Source: Chloroflexota bacterium
GTDB lineage: Bacteria > Chloroflexota > Dehalococcoidia > Bin125
Assembly: GCA_028875225.1 (NCBI GenBank)
Contig: JAPPFB010000021.1
Location: forward strand, 87,308-151,307
Reading direction: 5' to 3'
Length of the DNA stretch: 64,000 nucleotides
A program made the position numbers and the translations under genes. Under the pieces are notes generated by a model. That model did no database searches. It was not told the origin of the DNA and was given only the letters and a program-made list of their open reading frames with translations. This document shows, one piece after another, positions 7,899-16,399 of the stretch (its first letter is position 1; each line of letters begins with the position of its first letter).

Positions 7899-8788
7899 TG
7901 GCAGCCACGGTGATGCGTTCTATGTTGTCGGTTCCGGGCATCCGCGAGCGATTCATCGAGAAGGCACGCGACGCCGAAGCGGACGTGCTCTGCTTCGATC
8001 TCGAGGACTCGGTCGCGTGGGACGACAAACCGGCCGCGCGAGATCTGCTTTGCCGTCTTCTGCCCAACTTCCCCAAGCGCGGGCGCCAGGTCTTTGTCCG
8101 CACCAACGGTTACGACACCGGGCTGATCGAGCAGGAACTCGATGCGATTGTGCGGCCGTGGCTGGACGGCGTGAGCGTGTCCAAGATTGAGTCGGCGCGC
8201 GATGTCCAGCGGATCGACGACTATCTGACGCTGCTCGAACGGGCCCGTGGCCTGGACGACGGTCAGGTCAAGATCGCGGCCTGGATTGAGAACGCCCACG
8301 CCGTCGCCAATGCGTATGAGATCTGCGCGGCCTCGGAGCGGCTGGTCGGCATCTGCGTCGGCGGCGAGGACTACGCGGTCAGCATCGGCGTGCGGCGGAC
8401 CAAAGGCGGCGCAGAGCTGGAGCTGGCGCGTCGGGCCTCGGTCAACGCGGCTCATGCAGCCGGGATTGCGCCGCTCGACACGCCCTGGACCGATATCCGC
8501 GATCCAGAGGGCTATGAGGACGAATTGCGGCGGATGAAAGAGATCGGTTTCCAGGGCAAGTTCTGCATTCACCCCGACCAGCTCGGTCCGGCCAACCGCA
8601 TCTTCAGCCCCCCGGCCGAAGACGTCAACTGGGCCCGCCGAGTCGTCGACGCGTACCAGGATGGCGTCGAGCGCAACCTCGGCGCGGTCGCGTTGGACGG
8701 CCAGATGATCGACAAGCCCGTCCTCGAACAGGCCGAGTACGTCCTGGCCTGGTCGGACCAGATCGCGGCGATGGAGTCGGCGCGCTAG
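7898..8788 (+). CDS. CitE-like HpcH/HpaI aldolase family lyase
   Basis: Predicted magnesium-dependent C-C lyase acting on a CoA thioester or hydroxy acid (malyl-CoA, citramalyl-CoA or similar). The 296 residues carry the family motifs: LCFDLEDSV near residue 32 (metal-site acidic residues), the VRTN Arg near 66, the IEN Glu near 129, and GGEDYAVSIG near 150. GTG start, preceded by a strong GAGGAGG seven bases upstream. Co-translated with the degenerate paralogue before it. The exact substrate cannot be fixed from sequence. Confidence 0.9.
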   Translation: MAATVMRSMLSVPGIRERFIEKARDAEADVLCFDLEDSVAWDDKPAARDLLCRLLPNFPKRGRQVFVRTNGYDTGLIEQELDAIVRPWLDGVSVSKIESARDVQRIDDYLTLLERARGLDDGQVKIAAWIENAHAVANAYEICAASERLVGICVGGEDYAVSIGVRRTKGGAELELARRASVNAAHAAGIAPLDTPWTDIRDPEGYEDELRRMKEIGFQGKFCIHPDQLGPANRIFSPPAEDVNWARRVVDAYQDGVERNLGAVALDGQMIDKPVLEQAEYVLAWSDQIAAMESAR

Positions 8789-8807
8789 AGCTGGCTGGTA
8801 GCCGAGC

Positions 8808-9083
8808 TCATGGTCGCGGGCGAAGTGCAACCGAGATAACCTCAACGACATCCAGGTTCATCGGCTCAAAGATTAGGGTGACTACTCCATAGCCGACCGC
8901 GAATTCATTCAGATCGTACCCGTAACCCTGCGAAACTCTGACGACACGAGGGTTGTTCTCCGTTGAATCTCGCATAATCGACTCGATCGCTTCATTGAAA
9001 TCAAGCCACGCCTGTTCGTCCGCTTCCCGTGACATGAACTCCTTGACTTCTCTCGAAACCAGTACGTCATACGGCACGACCAC
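8808..9083 (-). CDS. RelE/ParE-like toxin of a Panacea pair
   Basis: A 91-residue protein with the RelE/ParE look: an N-terminal strand (YDVLVSREVKEFM), two helices, then strands ending in VEVISVALRPRP. Such toxins cleave ribosome-bound mRNA or poison gyrase; which applies here is not visible. GTG start lies inside the 3' end of the upstream Panacea gene (17-base overlap), the classic antitoxin-then-toxin order with translational coupling. The assignment relies on size, fold pattern and partner rather than on a diagnostic residue set. Confidence 0.6.
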   Translation of the reverse strand: MVVPYDVLVSREVKEFMSREADEQAWLDFNEAIESIMRDSTENNPRVVRVSQGYGYDLNEFAVGYGVVTLIFEPMNLDVVEVISVALRPRP

Positions 9084-9654
9084 TGCTACCTGTCCACGAG
9101 ACCTTCCGTCCAGCGCGCAGGTCAGCCCGACCTCTAGCGGTCGCTTCCCGCAAAGCGTTGTCTTCCTCGACTGTCTTGAGCAACTCGGGCTTTGCTTTGG
9201 GGGCAGGAGACAGGCGCTGCCCGCGCAAGGTCGTGCGGAAGAATATCTTCATTGATTGAATCGACAAGACGGGTCGAGGATCGTCCGAGAGCCAGGCCTC
9301 CTGCCAGGGCGATTCCAAATGCGTCTGGTTTCTGAGTTCCCACGCCGGCATCCAACCGTAGCGCTGTTGGACCATTTCTAACATTCTTCTGCGCCAGGGC
9401 TCCATTTCAAGCGGGCCTTCCGGCGGTGGAATGGGACTTCTGCGAAAACTCCTGTATTCGTCGAACAGTGCGCGAACCACCGGTCCGTGCTCCCAAGCTT
9501 CAATCTCTTCCTCAAACATCGGCTCATTCGAAAGGGCCAGCGCATAACCCTGCGCGTAGTAGCACAGCTTTTGCAACTTCAAATGCGTGATCAGATTGCC
9601 TTCTTCGTGAGCGCGTCGAATGAAGTACTGGGCGGCGTCATGCACGCTTGACAT
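9067..9654 (-). CDS. Panacea-domain (DUF4065/SocA-like) antitoxin
   Basis: The 195-residue protein begins with a clear Panacea domain: VHDAAQYFIRRA, then the LQKLCYYAQGYALAL core, EAWEHGPVVRALFDEYR and, later, a helix-rich C-terminal region. Panacea proteins act as antitoxins that neutralise unrelated toxin folds encoded next to them. ATG chosen because GAGAGG lies five bases upstream; the longer frame adds ten residues without a binding site. The gene precedes and overlaps the RelE-like gene. The C-terminal 60 residues (KAKPELLKTVEEDN onward) are a charged extension that may hold the toxin-binding specificity. Confidence 0.85.
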   Translation of the reverse strand: MSSVHDAAQYFIRRAHEEGNLITHLKLQKLCYYAQGYALALSNEPMFEEEIEAWEHGPVVRALFDEYRSFRRSPIPPPEGPLEMEPWRRRMLEMVQQRYGWMPAWELRNQTHLESPWQEAWLSDDPRPVLSIQSMKIFFRTTLRGQRLSPAPKAKPELLKTVEEDNALREATARGRADLRAGRKVSWTGSSGRAV

Positions 9655-9722
9655 GCTGGCCTCTCTCTGCTGCGGTCGGAGCAAGCCGGACCATAGCCAG
9701 CATACGTCTCCGAGAACGCGCG

Positions 9723-10916
9723 CTAGAAGCCGCCCCTGGCCTCTCTGCCGAGTCGGAAGGCGCCGGTGCGCTCATAGGCGACATCGGCGACGTAGATGTG
9801 CTGACTGGCGACGAGGATGTCGCGTAGCACCTGTTGCAGTGGACTATCAGTGAATGCCGCGGCTCCGCCGCCGTGGTGATGGGCAAAACGAACCACGTCG
9901 ACGCAGGTGTCAGTCACCCAAGTGACCATGGCCCGAATCCGAGCGTCATAGGCAGGCGTGATCGGTTCGCCCGCCTCGCGTTGGGCCATCGCGTCGTCGA
10001 GCGTGGACAGCGCGTAGGCACGCGCCGCTTCGTAGCGGCACGACATCTCGCCATAGTCCCGTTGGAATGCGCCCCGGTCGGCGACGGCGCTGGCCTGTCC
10101 GAATCGTGTTCGATTGCCGACATCTCCAGTCAGCAGATCGAGCGCTCGCCGGGCCGATCCGAGCGCGATCCCGGTGTGTCCTGGGCTGAGAAACGTAATC
10201 GTTGGGTTGGCGAACCAGGGGCCGCCGCGGTAGGAGTGCACGCCGCCGAATGAGGTCATGAACGGACGCTCGACGACCACATCGTGCAGTTGGTAGTGGC
10301 AGCTTCCCGTGCCTTCCAATCCCATGACGTTCCAGCTGTCCTCGACTTCCACCTGCTCCAGCGGTACCAGCGACCCGACGACCGGCGGCAGTTCGTCCGC
10401 CGGGGTCGGGCGTCCACCGTCCTCCATGCGCACGATTGCGTTGGCCAACACCCATCCGCAGTGACGGATGCCGCTGGCGAAGGACCAGCGCCCGTTGAGC
10501 CGGAAGGAGCCGTCCGACTGCGCCGTGGCGATGCCCTCGGGATTGGCCGTGCCGGCGACCCGAGGGAACTGCCCGCCAAACACCGTGTCCAGCCCGTTCC
10601 CGTCGGGCAGATGCGACGCTGCCATGGCCGGCGACTCCGCCTGGATCATTGCGACCCAGCCGCTGGAGACGTCGACCGAGGCGAGCTGCTCGAAGACTTC
10701 GACCTGAGAGGCAGGATGGACGTCATAGCCTCCGACCTCCAGCGGCGACGCCATCGAGAACAGCCCGGCGGCTTCCAGGGCCGCGACCGACTCAAGCGCA
10801 AGGGTCTTGCCTCTGGTTGATGCACCTGCGAAATCTTTGAGCGTCGGCCCGACCGATTCCGCCCGCTCGATCCATTCGGAGCGTTCTCGCTGACGTTCAG
10901 GGCTGGTGCGGCTCAT
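9723..10916 (-). CDS. Flavin-dependent monooxygenase-like protein, acyl-CoA dehydrogenase fold (paralogue 1)
   Basis: A 397-residue protein of the acyl-CoA dehydrogenase type 2 / HsaA-like group D monooxygenase family, which use reduced flavin to hydroxylate organic substrates. Visible marks: an N-terminal helical domain, the SGIRHCGWVLANA beta-domain segment near 150, GTGSCHY near 205, and a C-terminal HHHGGGAAAF helix start near 350. The catalytic Glu of true acyl-CoA dehydrogenases (EGT motif) is absent. It ends the minus-strand cluster; its start overlaps the stop of paralogue 2 by four bases (ATGA). Substrate unknown; a flavin reductase partner is not seen in the window. Confidence 0.85.
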   Translation of the reverse strand: MSRTSPERQRERSEWIERAESVGPTLKDFAGASTRGKTLALESVAALEAAGLFSMASPLEVGGYDVHPASQVEVFEQLASVDVSSGWVAMIQAESPAMAASHLPDGNGLDTVFGGQFPRVAGTANPEGIATAQSDGSFRLNGRWSFASGIRHCGWVLANAIVRMEDGGRPTPADELPPVVGSLVPLEQVEVEDSWNVMGLEGTGSCHYQLHDVVVERPFMTSFGGVHSYRGGPWFANPTITFLSPGHTGIALGSARRALDLLTGDVGNRTRFGQASAVADRGAFQRDYGEMSCRYEAARAYALSTLDDAMAQREAGEPITPAYDARIRAMVTWVTDTCVDVVRFAHHHGGGAAAFTDSPLQQVLRDILVASQHIYVADVAYERTGAFRLGREARGGF

Positions 10917-12103
10917 GCAGGGGCCTCCTGATCAACGGCGAGACGCCGGGCGCCGTCGATTTCGTAGTTGATGTCAGAGACGATCACATGGTTGGACGCG
11001 GCGAGCATGTCGCGGTGCAGTTGGTCCATCGGGTGCTCGGTGAAGTTGGCCGCGGCGCCGATTGCGCGCCAGACCATGCGGACGGCCTCAAGACAGCGGT
11101 CGCCGACCCACGATCCCATGGCGCGGATGCGAGCCTCGTCGGCGGGCGTAATCGTTTCTTCGCGCTGTCGCTGTTCCGCTGCCCGCGTGAGCACGTCGGC
11201 GGCGTAGACGCGCGCGGCCGCCACGCCGTGCGCGACATCGCTGTAGTCGTGCCGGATCGTGGTTCGCATGCCCAGCGCCTGGCCGGTCGAGAATCGCGTG
11301 CGCCCCGCGTACTCGCGGAACAGATCCAGCGCGTGCTCGGCGAGTCCAATACAGCTGGCGGCCACGCCGACCACCAGAAAGGTCGTCATTGGTACGCCGA
11401 ACCAGGGTCCGCCGCGCAGCGGCTCGGGGCCGCCGAACGGCATCCGGTGGTACGACGGCAGGAACAGATCTTGGGCGTTGTAGTGCGGGCTGCCGGTGCC
11501 CTGCAGCCCGCTGACTCGCCAGCTGTCCTCGATCTCGACGAGCTCCGTGGGGATCGCCATCGCGGTCTCTAACGGTCGGCCATTGGCGCCCAGTTGCGGC
11601 TCGCCTTTGGCGTCGAGTAGACGCACGCCGCCGAGCACCCAGCCGCAATGTCGAATCCCGCTGGCGTAGGACCAGCGTCCGTTGAGCAGATAGCCGCCCT
11701 CGACCGGCTGCGCGGTGCCTTCGGGATTGGCAGTGCCCGACCACTTGGGATACGCGGACCCGAAGGCCGCGTCGAATGCCGCTCCGTCCGGTAGATGCGC
11801 GCCGGCGATCCCGGCGACCATCGCCTGCACCATCGTGCACCAGCCGGCCGACACGTCGGCGCGCGCCAGGTCAACGAACGCTTCCAGTTGCGTCCGTGGA
11901 TGCGCGTCCAGTCCGCCCACTTCGCGGGGACCGCAGAGCTTCCACGCCTCGATCTCGTCAAGCGCCGCCACCGAGGCCGGAGCGAGTGTGCGAAGTTCAA
12001 CCGACTCCTGTGAGTGTGCTCGGAGGGTGGGCGCGATCGACTCGACACGCTCGCGCCAGTCGGCGAGTTCGCGTCGCAGGTCGTCGCTGGAGAGCGTCGT
12101 CAC
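10913..12103 (-). CDS. Flavin-dependent monooxygenase-like protein (paralogue 2)
   Basis: 396 residues, closely related to paralogue 1 along its length: LRREVADWRER-type N-terminus, SGIRHCGWVLGG, GTGSPHYNAQD and a C-terminal WRAIGAAANFTEHPMDQL segment. Here the HHHGG of paralogue 1 is replaced by WRAIGAA, so the flavin or substrate pocket may differ. Its ATG overlaps the stop of the retropepsin-like gene upstream by four bases, and its own stop overlaps the next start, giving a three-gene coupled unit. Confidence 0.85.
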   Translation of the reverse strand: MTTLSSDDLRRELADWRERVESIAPTLRAHSQESVELRTLAPASVAALDEIEAWKLCGPREVGGLDAHPRTQLEAFVDLARADVSAGWCTMVQAMVAGIAGAHLPDGAAFDAAFGSAYPKWSGTANPEGTAQPVEGGYLLNGRWSYASGIRHCGWVLGGVRLLDAKGEPQLGANGRPLETAMAIPTELVEIEDSWRVSGLQGTGSPHYNAQDLFLPSYHRMPFGGPEPLRGGPWFGVPMTTFLVVGVAASCIGLAEHALDLFREYAGRTRFSTGQALGMRTTIRHDYSDVAHGVAAARVYAADVLTRAAEQRQREETITPADEARIRAMGSWVGDRCLEAVRMVWRAIGAAANFTEHPMDQLHRDMLAASNHVIVSDINYEIDGARRLAVDQEAPA

Positions 12104-12534
12104 GATGCGCCGTTGCGAGTTGGCGAGCGCTTGTGGAGTTGCTCGGCGAATGGGTCGACGATCAGGCCCAAGGACTCCAGGATGGTCAATCCGATGATCG
12201 GCTCTTCGCCGTCCTCGCCAAAGATGACACGGCTCGACGCACTGTCATCAAGCAGCTCAAACTGAGCGTCCGCGACGAAACGCCTCTGGCTGGAGCCATC
12301 AAAGAGATAGATGTCTGTCGCGGCCCGGGGCATGATCCCAATCGAAAGCAACGCCGACTCAGGTACGACGCAACTCATCGAGCCGGTGTCGACGAGAAAA
12401 TCGGCTCGCCATGTTCGATCCGGTTCAGCCGGATTGATCACCGTCACAGGCACGTATGTCAATCCCACTGGCGTCTCCTCGAGGATCCGCGTCAACTGCG
12501 CGACGGCTTCCGGCTTCGGCGCGATTCGCAGCAT
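12100..12534 (-). CDS. Retropepsin-like clan AA aspartic protease domain protein
   Basis: A 144-residue single-domain protein. FLVDTGSMSCVVPESALLSIG contains the catalytic DTG triad of retropepsins near residue 47, and IIGLTILESLGLIVDP near 115 is the hydrophobic-Gly strand that closes the fold. Such proteins act as homodimers. No signal peptide or membrane segment is seen. It sits inside the monooxygenase cluster, 43 bases after paralogue 3 and overlapping paralogue 2 by four bases, so it is expressed with them. A role in processing or quality control of neighbours is speculation. Confidence 0.8.
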   Translation of the reverse strand: MLRIAPKPEAVAQLTRILEETPVGLTYVPVTVINPAEPDRTWRADFLVDTGSMSCVVPESALLSIGIMPRAATDIYLFDGSSQRRFVADAQFELLDDSASSRVIFGEDGEEPIIGLTILESLGLIVDPFAEQLHKRSPTRNGAS

Positions 12535-12577
12535 CGAATCGTCCTTCCCACTGCGTCCAACAGGCTCAGCCTATCGA

Positions 12578-13753
12578 TCAGAGTCCCGGCCGGACCGGGA
12601 TTCCCAGCTGGTGCTGGCCCCGGCGGATGTAGGCGGATTGCGTCTGGATTACGTGCTGGCTGACCGTTTGAATGTCGCGCAGTAGCCGGGCGAGGACGTT
12701 GTCGCTGTACACCGCCGGACCGCCGGCGTGTTCGTGCACCGTTCGGACGACATCTTCGGCGGTCTGATGGGCCCAGCGCAGCGCCGCACGGGCGCGATCG
12801 TCCATTTGCACGGCGTCTTCCAGCGAGCGAATCGGCGCGTCCAGCAGCTCTTCGAAGAGATGGTGGCCGTAGCCCTCCATCGCTTCGACCAGCGCGACGC
12901 AGCGTCCCAAATCTCCCTGGAAGTGCTGTTGTTCCGAGATCGACGCGCGCTGTCCGGTTCGTGTGTGTGCCGTCGCCTGTCGTGTGATCTCCTCGACGGC
13001 TCGCTTCGCGATCCCGAGCGGGAATCCGTAGCCGGCCGCTGTCAGAAAGGTGACAGTTGGGCGCGCCAGCCAACCGCCGCCTCTCAGCGGCGGGCGCTCA
13101 AACCCGGCCAGGCACATCTCGTCGGGCACGAAGACGTTCTCGTAGCGGTAATGCGTCGAGCCGGTGCCGCGCATACCCAGCGTGTGCCAGGTGTCCTCGA
13201 TCACAACATCCGCCTTCGGCGCGGCGACCGTGACCAGAGGCGGCGGCTTGCCCGGTTCCGGCTCCTGCGCCGGGATCCGGCACTGAGCGAGCACGTAATC
13301 GCTGTGATGGATGCCCGAAGCCCAGCCCCATCGACCTGTGACCATCCAGCCGCCCTCGACCTGTTCGGCTTCGCCCTCGGGCGCGATCGACCCGCAGGTG
13401 ACGGGCCAGCGCTGGTCGGCGTTGGCGAAGATCCGCTCGACGGCGCTGTCTGGCAGGCGCGACGCGAGCCAGGCCGACTCGTGCGCGCCGATCAAGGCGC
13501 ACCAGCCGGCGGAGGAGTCATGCGACGTGATGTCCGCGATCACCTGGGTCTGCAGCCTCGGATGGGCATTGACGCCGCCCAACTCCTCAGGTGAACACAG
13601 GTTGAAGGCATCGACGCTGCGCAGCGCCGCTTCAGTGGCCGGCGAGAGCTGGCGCAACTCCTCGTTGGCCTCCGACTCACCCCGCAGCGTGTCGCCAATC
13701 CCGGCAATCCGCTCGCGCCATTCCGCTCGCTGCTCGGCCAGTGTGTTGCTCAT
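12578..13753 (-). CDS. Flavin-dependent monooxygenase-like protein (paralogue 3)
   Basis: A 391-residue paralogue. ATG chosen over a much longer frame because GAGGGG lies just upstream and the protein then starts like its relatives (AEQRAEWRERIAGIGDTL). Family segments: ASGIHHSDYVLAQ near 140, GMRGTGSTHYRYENVFVPD near 195, and HEHAGGPAVYSDN near 350. It shares with paralogue 4 the GMRGTGS motif and EDTWHTLG, so 3 and 4 form one subgroup and 1 and 2 another. Confidence 0.85.
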   Translation of the reverse strand: MSNTLAEQRAEWRERIAGIGDTLRGESEANEELRQLSPATEAALRSVDAFNLCSPEELGGVNAHPRLQTQVIADITSHDSSAGWCALIGAHESAWLASRLPDSAVERIFANADQRWPVTCGSIAPEGEAEQVEGGWMVTGRWGWASGIHHSDYVLAQCRIPAQEPEPGKPPPLVTVAAPKADVVIEDTWHTLGMRGTGSTHYRYENVFVPDEMCLAGFERPPLRGGGWLARPTVTFLTAAGYGFPLGIAKRAVEEITRQATAHTRTGQRASISEQQHFQGDLGRCVALVEAMEGYGHHLFEELLDAPIRSLEDAVQMDDRARAALRWAHQTAEDVVRTVHEHAGGPAVYSDNVLARLLRDIQTVSQHVIQTQSAYIRRGQHQLGIPVRPGL

Positions 13754-13800
13754 CGATCCCCTCACTCCGCTGGTTCCATCTAGGTTATGAGGCCGCGGAC

Positions 13801-14982
13801 TCAGATTCCCGGTCGAACCTCGAGGCCCAGCCGATGCCGGCCCAGCCTGACGTATGCGCTGTCGCCCGGCATGACGTGCTGAGACGACGTCTGGATGTCG
13901 CGCAACAATCTCTGAATCATGCTGTTTTCGTAGACATCGGCGCCGCCCATGTGATCGTGGACGATCTTGACGATGCGCTCGGTCGTCTGGTTGCACCAGC
14001 GATAGGCGGAGCGAGCCCGATCGCCCAGTTTCACGGCCTGCTCGACCGTGTCGACCGGCGTGTCATGTAGCTGCTCGCAGAGGTTGCGCCCGTAGCCCTC
14101 GATCGCCTCCAGCATCGCCTGCGCCTCACCGATGTCGTGTTGCACCCGTTCTCGTTCTCCAATCGACCCTCGGTACGCCCGCCGACGACCCGCCGGCGCG
14201 TGTGCGGCGAACTCCTCCAGCGCTCGGCGGGCGATCCCGAGGCCGGTCGCGTACATCGCCGGAACGAGAAAGATCGGGTTGGGCCGAGTGACGAAGCCTG
14301 TGCCGCGGGCCGGCGGCAGGTCCAGATTGACGAGCTGCATCTCGTCGGGGACGAACAGCTCATCGAAGCGATAGTGCGCCGAACCGGTGCCGCGCATGCC
14401 CAGCGTGTGCCAGGTGTCCTCGATCACGATCTCCTCGCGACGCGCAGCCACGGTGACTGTCGATCGAGGCGCGCCGGCCTCCGGTTCCTCCTCGGCGATG
14501 AAGCTCTGGATCAGCACGTAGTCGGCCGTGTGAATCCCCGAGGCCCAGGCGGATCGAGCGTTGACGACCCAGCCGCCTTCAACCGACCGAGCCTCACCTT
14601 CGGGAGCCAGACCTCCAGCGGTGACGGGGAACCGCCAGTCGCGGTCGCCCGGACGAAAGAGTCGCGCGGCCGTCTCGTCCGGCAATCGCGTGGCGAGCCA
14701 GGCCGACTCCTGGCAACCGTTCATCAGGTTCCAGCCGGTCGATGGATCGGCGGCGGAGATCGTCGCGACGGTCTCGAGCTGGGCGACCGGATGCAGGTCG
14801 GAGCCGCCGAGTTCCACCGGCGAACAGATCCCGAAGGCGTCAACGCGGTGCAGGGCGTCCATTGTTGCAGGCGAGAGGTGGCGCAGCCGGTCATTGTGAT
14901 CGGCCTCGGCGCGAATGATCGGCGCGATCGACTCGCTACGCTCACGCCACTCATTGCGCTGTGCGTTGAGATCGGACGACAT
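13801..14982 (-). CDS. Flavin-dependent monooxygenase-like protein (paralogue 4)
   Basis: 393 residues; first gene of the minus-strand cluster. The start is set at the ATG preceded by AGGAGAGG and matches the N-terminus of paralogue 3 (LNAQRNEWRERSESIAP). Markers: ASGIHTADYVLIQ, EDTWHTLGMRGTGSAHYRF, and HDHMGGADVYENS near the C-terminus. Divergent from the acyl-CoA dehydrogenase gene across a 104-bp gap that must hold both promoters. Co-location of four paralogues with acyl-CoA dehydrogenase and a MaoC hydratase suggests oxidative degradation of a complex organic compound feeding beta-oxidation; this is inference. Confidence 0.85.
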   Translation of the reverse strand: MSSDLNAQRNEWRERSESIAPIIRAEADHNDRLRHLSPATMDALHRVDAFGICSPVELGGSDLHPVAQLETVATISAADPSTGWNLMNGCQESAWLATRLPDETAARLFRPGDRDWRFPVTAGGLAPEGEARSVEGGWVVNARSAWASGIHTADYVLIQSFIAEEEPEAGAPRSTVTVAARREEIVIEDTWHTLGMRGTGSAHYRFDELFVPDEMQLVNLDLPPARGTGFVTRPNPIFLVPAMYATGLGIARRALEEFAAHAPAGRRRAYRGSIGERERVQHDIGEAQAMLEAIEGYGRNLCEQLHDTPVDTVEQAVKLGDRARSAYRWCNQTTERIVKIVHDHMGGADVYENSMIQRLLRDIQTSSQHVMPGDSAYVRLGRHRLGLEVRPGI

Positions 14983-15086
14983 CGGTCGCGCCTCTCCTGG
15001 CCTCTCCGGTCGAGGCTGACCGTACCGGGCATACACTGGGTTCGCAACGCGGTCGAGGGAGTGTTGCGGCAGATTGGAGGGTGCTG

Positions 15087-16274
15087 ATGGCTGGTGTATC
15101 CGACGTGCGGGAGATTATTGCCGGCGACGGCGAGACCGGTGTGGAGATCACGCGCAACGTGCGCCGCTGGGTCGACGAACAGGTCATCCCCCACGCGACC
15201 GAGCTGGAGCATTCCGGCCAGTTCCCGGCCAAGATCCACGCCGATATGTGCGAGATGGGCATCTTCGGGATCACGTTCCCAGAGTCGCACGGCGGGCTGG
15301 GGCTCTCGTTCGAGACCTACTCGGCCGTGATCGAGGAGATTTCGCGCGGCTGGATGGGTCTCGCCGGGATCATCAACACCAACGTGATCGACGGCTGGAT
15401 CATCGACGAACACGGCACGCAGGAGCAGAAGGACCGCTTCCTGCCCGGCCTGGCGACCGGCGAGAAGCAGGGTTGCTTCACGATCACCGAGCCCAACGCC
15501 GGCTCTGACGCGCAGGCAATTCGCACAACTGCCTCGCGTGACGGCGACGACTACATCCTCAATGGCAACAAGCTGTTCGTGACCAACGGCGACCGCGGCG
15601 ACGTCTACCTGGCCATGACCAAGACCGATCCGTCGGCGCAGCCGAGGCATCGCGGCATCTCCGCCTTCCTGGTCGAGAAGGACACGCCGGGATTCTCGAT
15701 CGCGCGGACGATCGACAAGCTGGGCTACAAGGGGCCGGAGACGGCCGAGTTGTTCCTCGAAGACGCCCGCGTGCCCGCCGAGAACCTGCTCGGCGGTTCG
15801 GAGGGCCGCGGCTTCCAGCAGATGATCTCGGGACTTGAGATCGGCCGGATCAACGTCGCCTCGCGCGCGACGGGCGTCGCCCAGGCGGCCTTCGATGAGG
15901 CGATCATCTACGCCCAGCGGCGCGAGACGATGGGCGTGCCGATCGCGCAGCACCAGGCGATCCAGCTCAAACTGGCCGAGATGGCAACCAAGATTCGCGC
16001 GGCGCGCCTGCTGACCCGCGACGCGGCGCGCAAGAAGGACTCGGGCCAACGCTCCGACCTCGATGTCGGCATGGCCAAGCTGTTCGCCACCGAAGTGGCG
16101 CTGGAATGCACGCTCGAATCGATGCGCGTCCACGGCGGCGTCGGCTACACCAAGGAGCTGCCGGTCGAACGCTTCTACCGCGACGCCCCGCTCATGGCCG
16201 TCGCCGAGGGCACCAATGAGATCCAGCGCATCGTGATCGCACGCCGCCTGCTGGAGATGTACGCGGTCGAGTAA
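15087..16274 (+). CDS. Acyl-CoA dehydrogenase
   Basis: FAD-dependent alpha,beta-dehydrogenation of an acyl-CoA, first step of beta-oxidation. About 395 residues with all family marks: CFTITEPNAGSD near 130, LNGNKLFVTNG, GVPIAQHQAIQLKLA near 280, and the catalytic base in AVAEGTNEIQR near 380. ATG preceded by GGAGG at six bases; a GTG two codons earlier lacks that spacing. It is followed by a MaoC hydratase, so dehydrogenation and hydration may be consecutive steps. Chain-length preference cannot be read. Confidence 0.95.
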   Translation: MAGVSDVREIIAGDGETGVEITRNVRRWVDEQVIPHATELEHSGQFPAKIHADMCEMGIFGITFPESHGGLGLSFETYSAVIEEISRGWMGLAGIINTNVIDGWIIDEHGTQEQKDRFLPGLATGEKQGCFTITEPNAGSDAQAIRTTASRDGDDYILNGNKLFVTNGDRGDVYLAMTKTDPSAQPRHRGISAFLVEKDTPGFSIARTIDKLGYKGPETAELFLEDARVPAENLLGGSEGRGFQQMISGLEIGRINVASRATGVAQAAFDEAIIYAQRRETMGVPIAQHQAIQLKLAEMATKIRAARLLTRDAARKKDSGQRSDLDVGMAKLFATEVALECTLESMRVHGGVGYTKELPVERFYRDAPLMAVAEGTNEIQRIVIARRLLEMYAVE

Positions 16275-16287
16275 CTGATGTCGTGTT

Positions 16288-16382
16288 CCGTCATACCCGC
16301 ACTCCGAGGCGGGTACCTCGCCGAGCGCGGGACGACGGAAGTGAACACTGCGAGATTGCCGAGGCAGGCTCGGCAATGACGG
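16288..16382. repeat. Dispersed palindromic repeat, inverted pair
   Basis: Two copies face each other (16288-16320 and 16351-16382). Both have outer ends CCGTCAT...CTCG. The left stem reads ATACCCGC with GCGGGTA; the right, read in its own orientation, is ATTGCCGAG with CTCGGCAAT, so stem bases have changed in pairs. The right copy contains an in-frame ATG upstream of the MaoC start that should not be used as the gene start. Confidence 0.85.
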
Positions 16383-16399
16383 AAGAAGAGAGCTGTCCC

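Noticed and set aside
12578-13996. 472-residue form of monooxygenase paralogue 3
   Set aside because: The extra N-terminus lies over the 3' end of paralogue 4 in another frame; the shorter start has a binding site and matches paralogues.
9723-14982. Labelling the four paralogues as acyl-CoA dehydrogenases
   Set aside because: They lack the catalytic EGT glutamate and match type 2/HsaA-like monooxygenase features.
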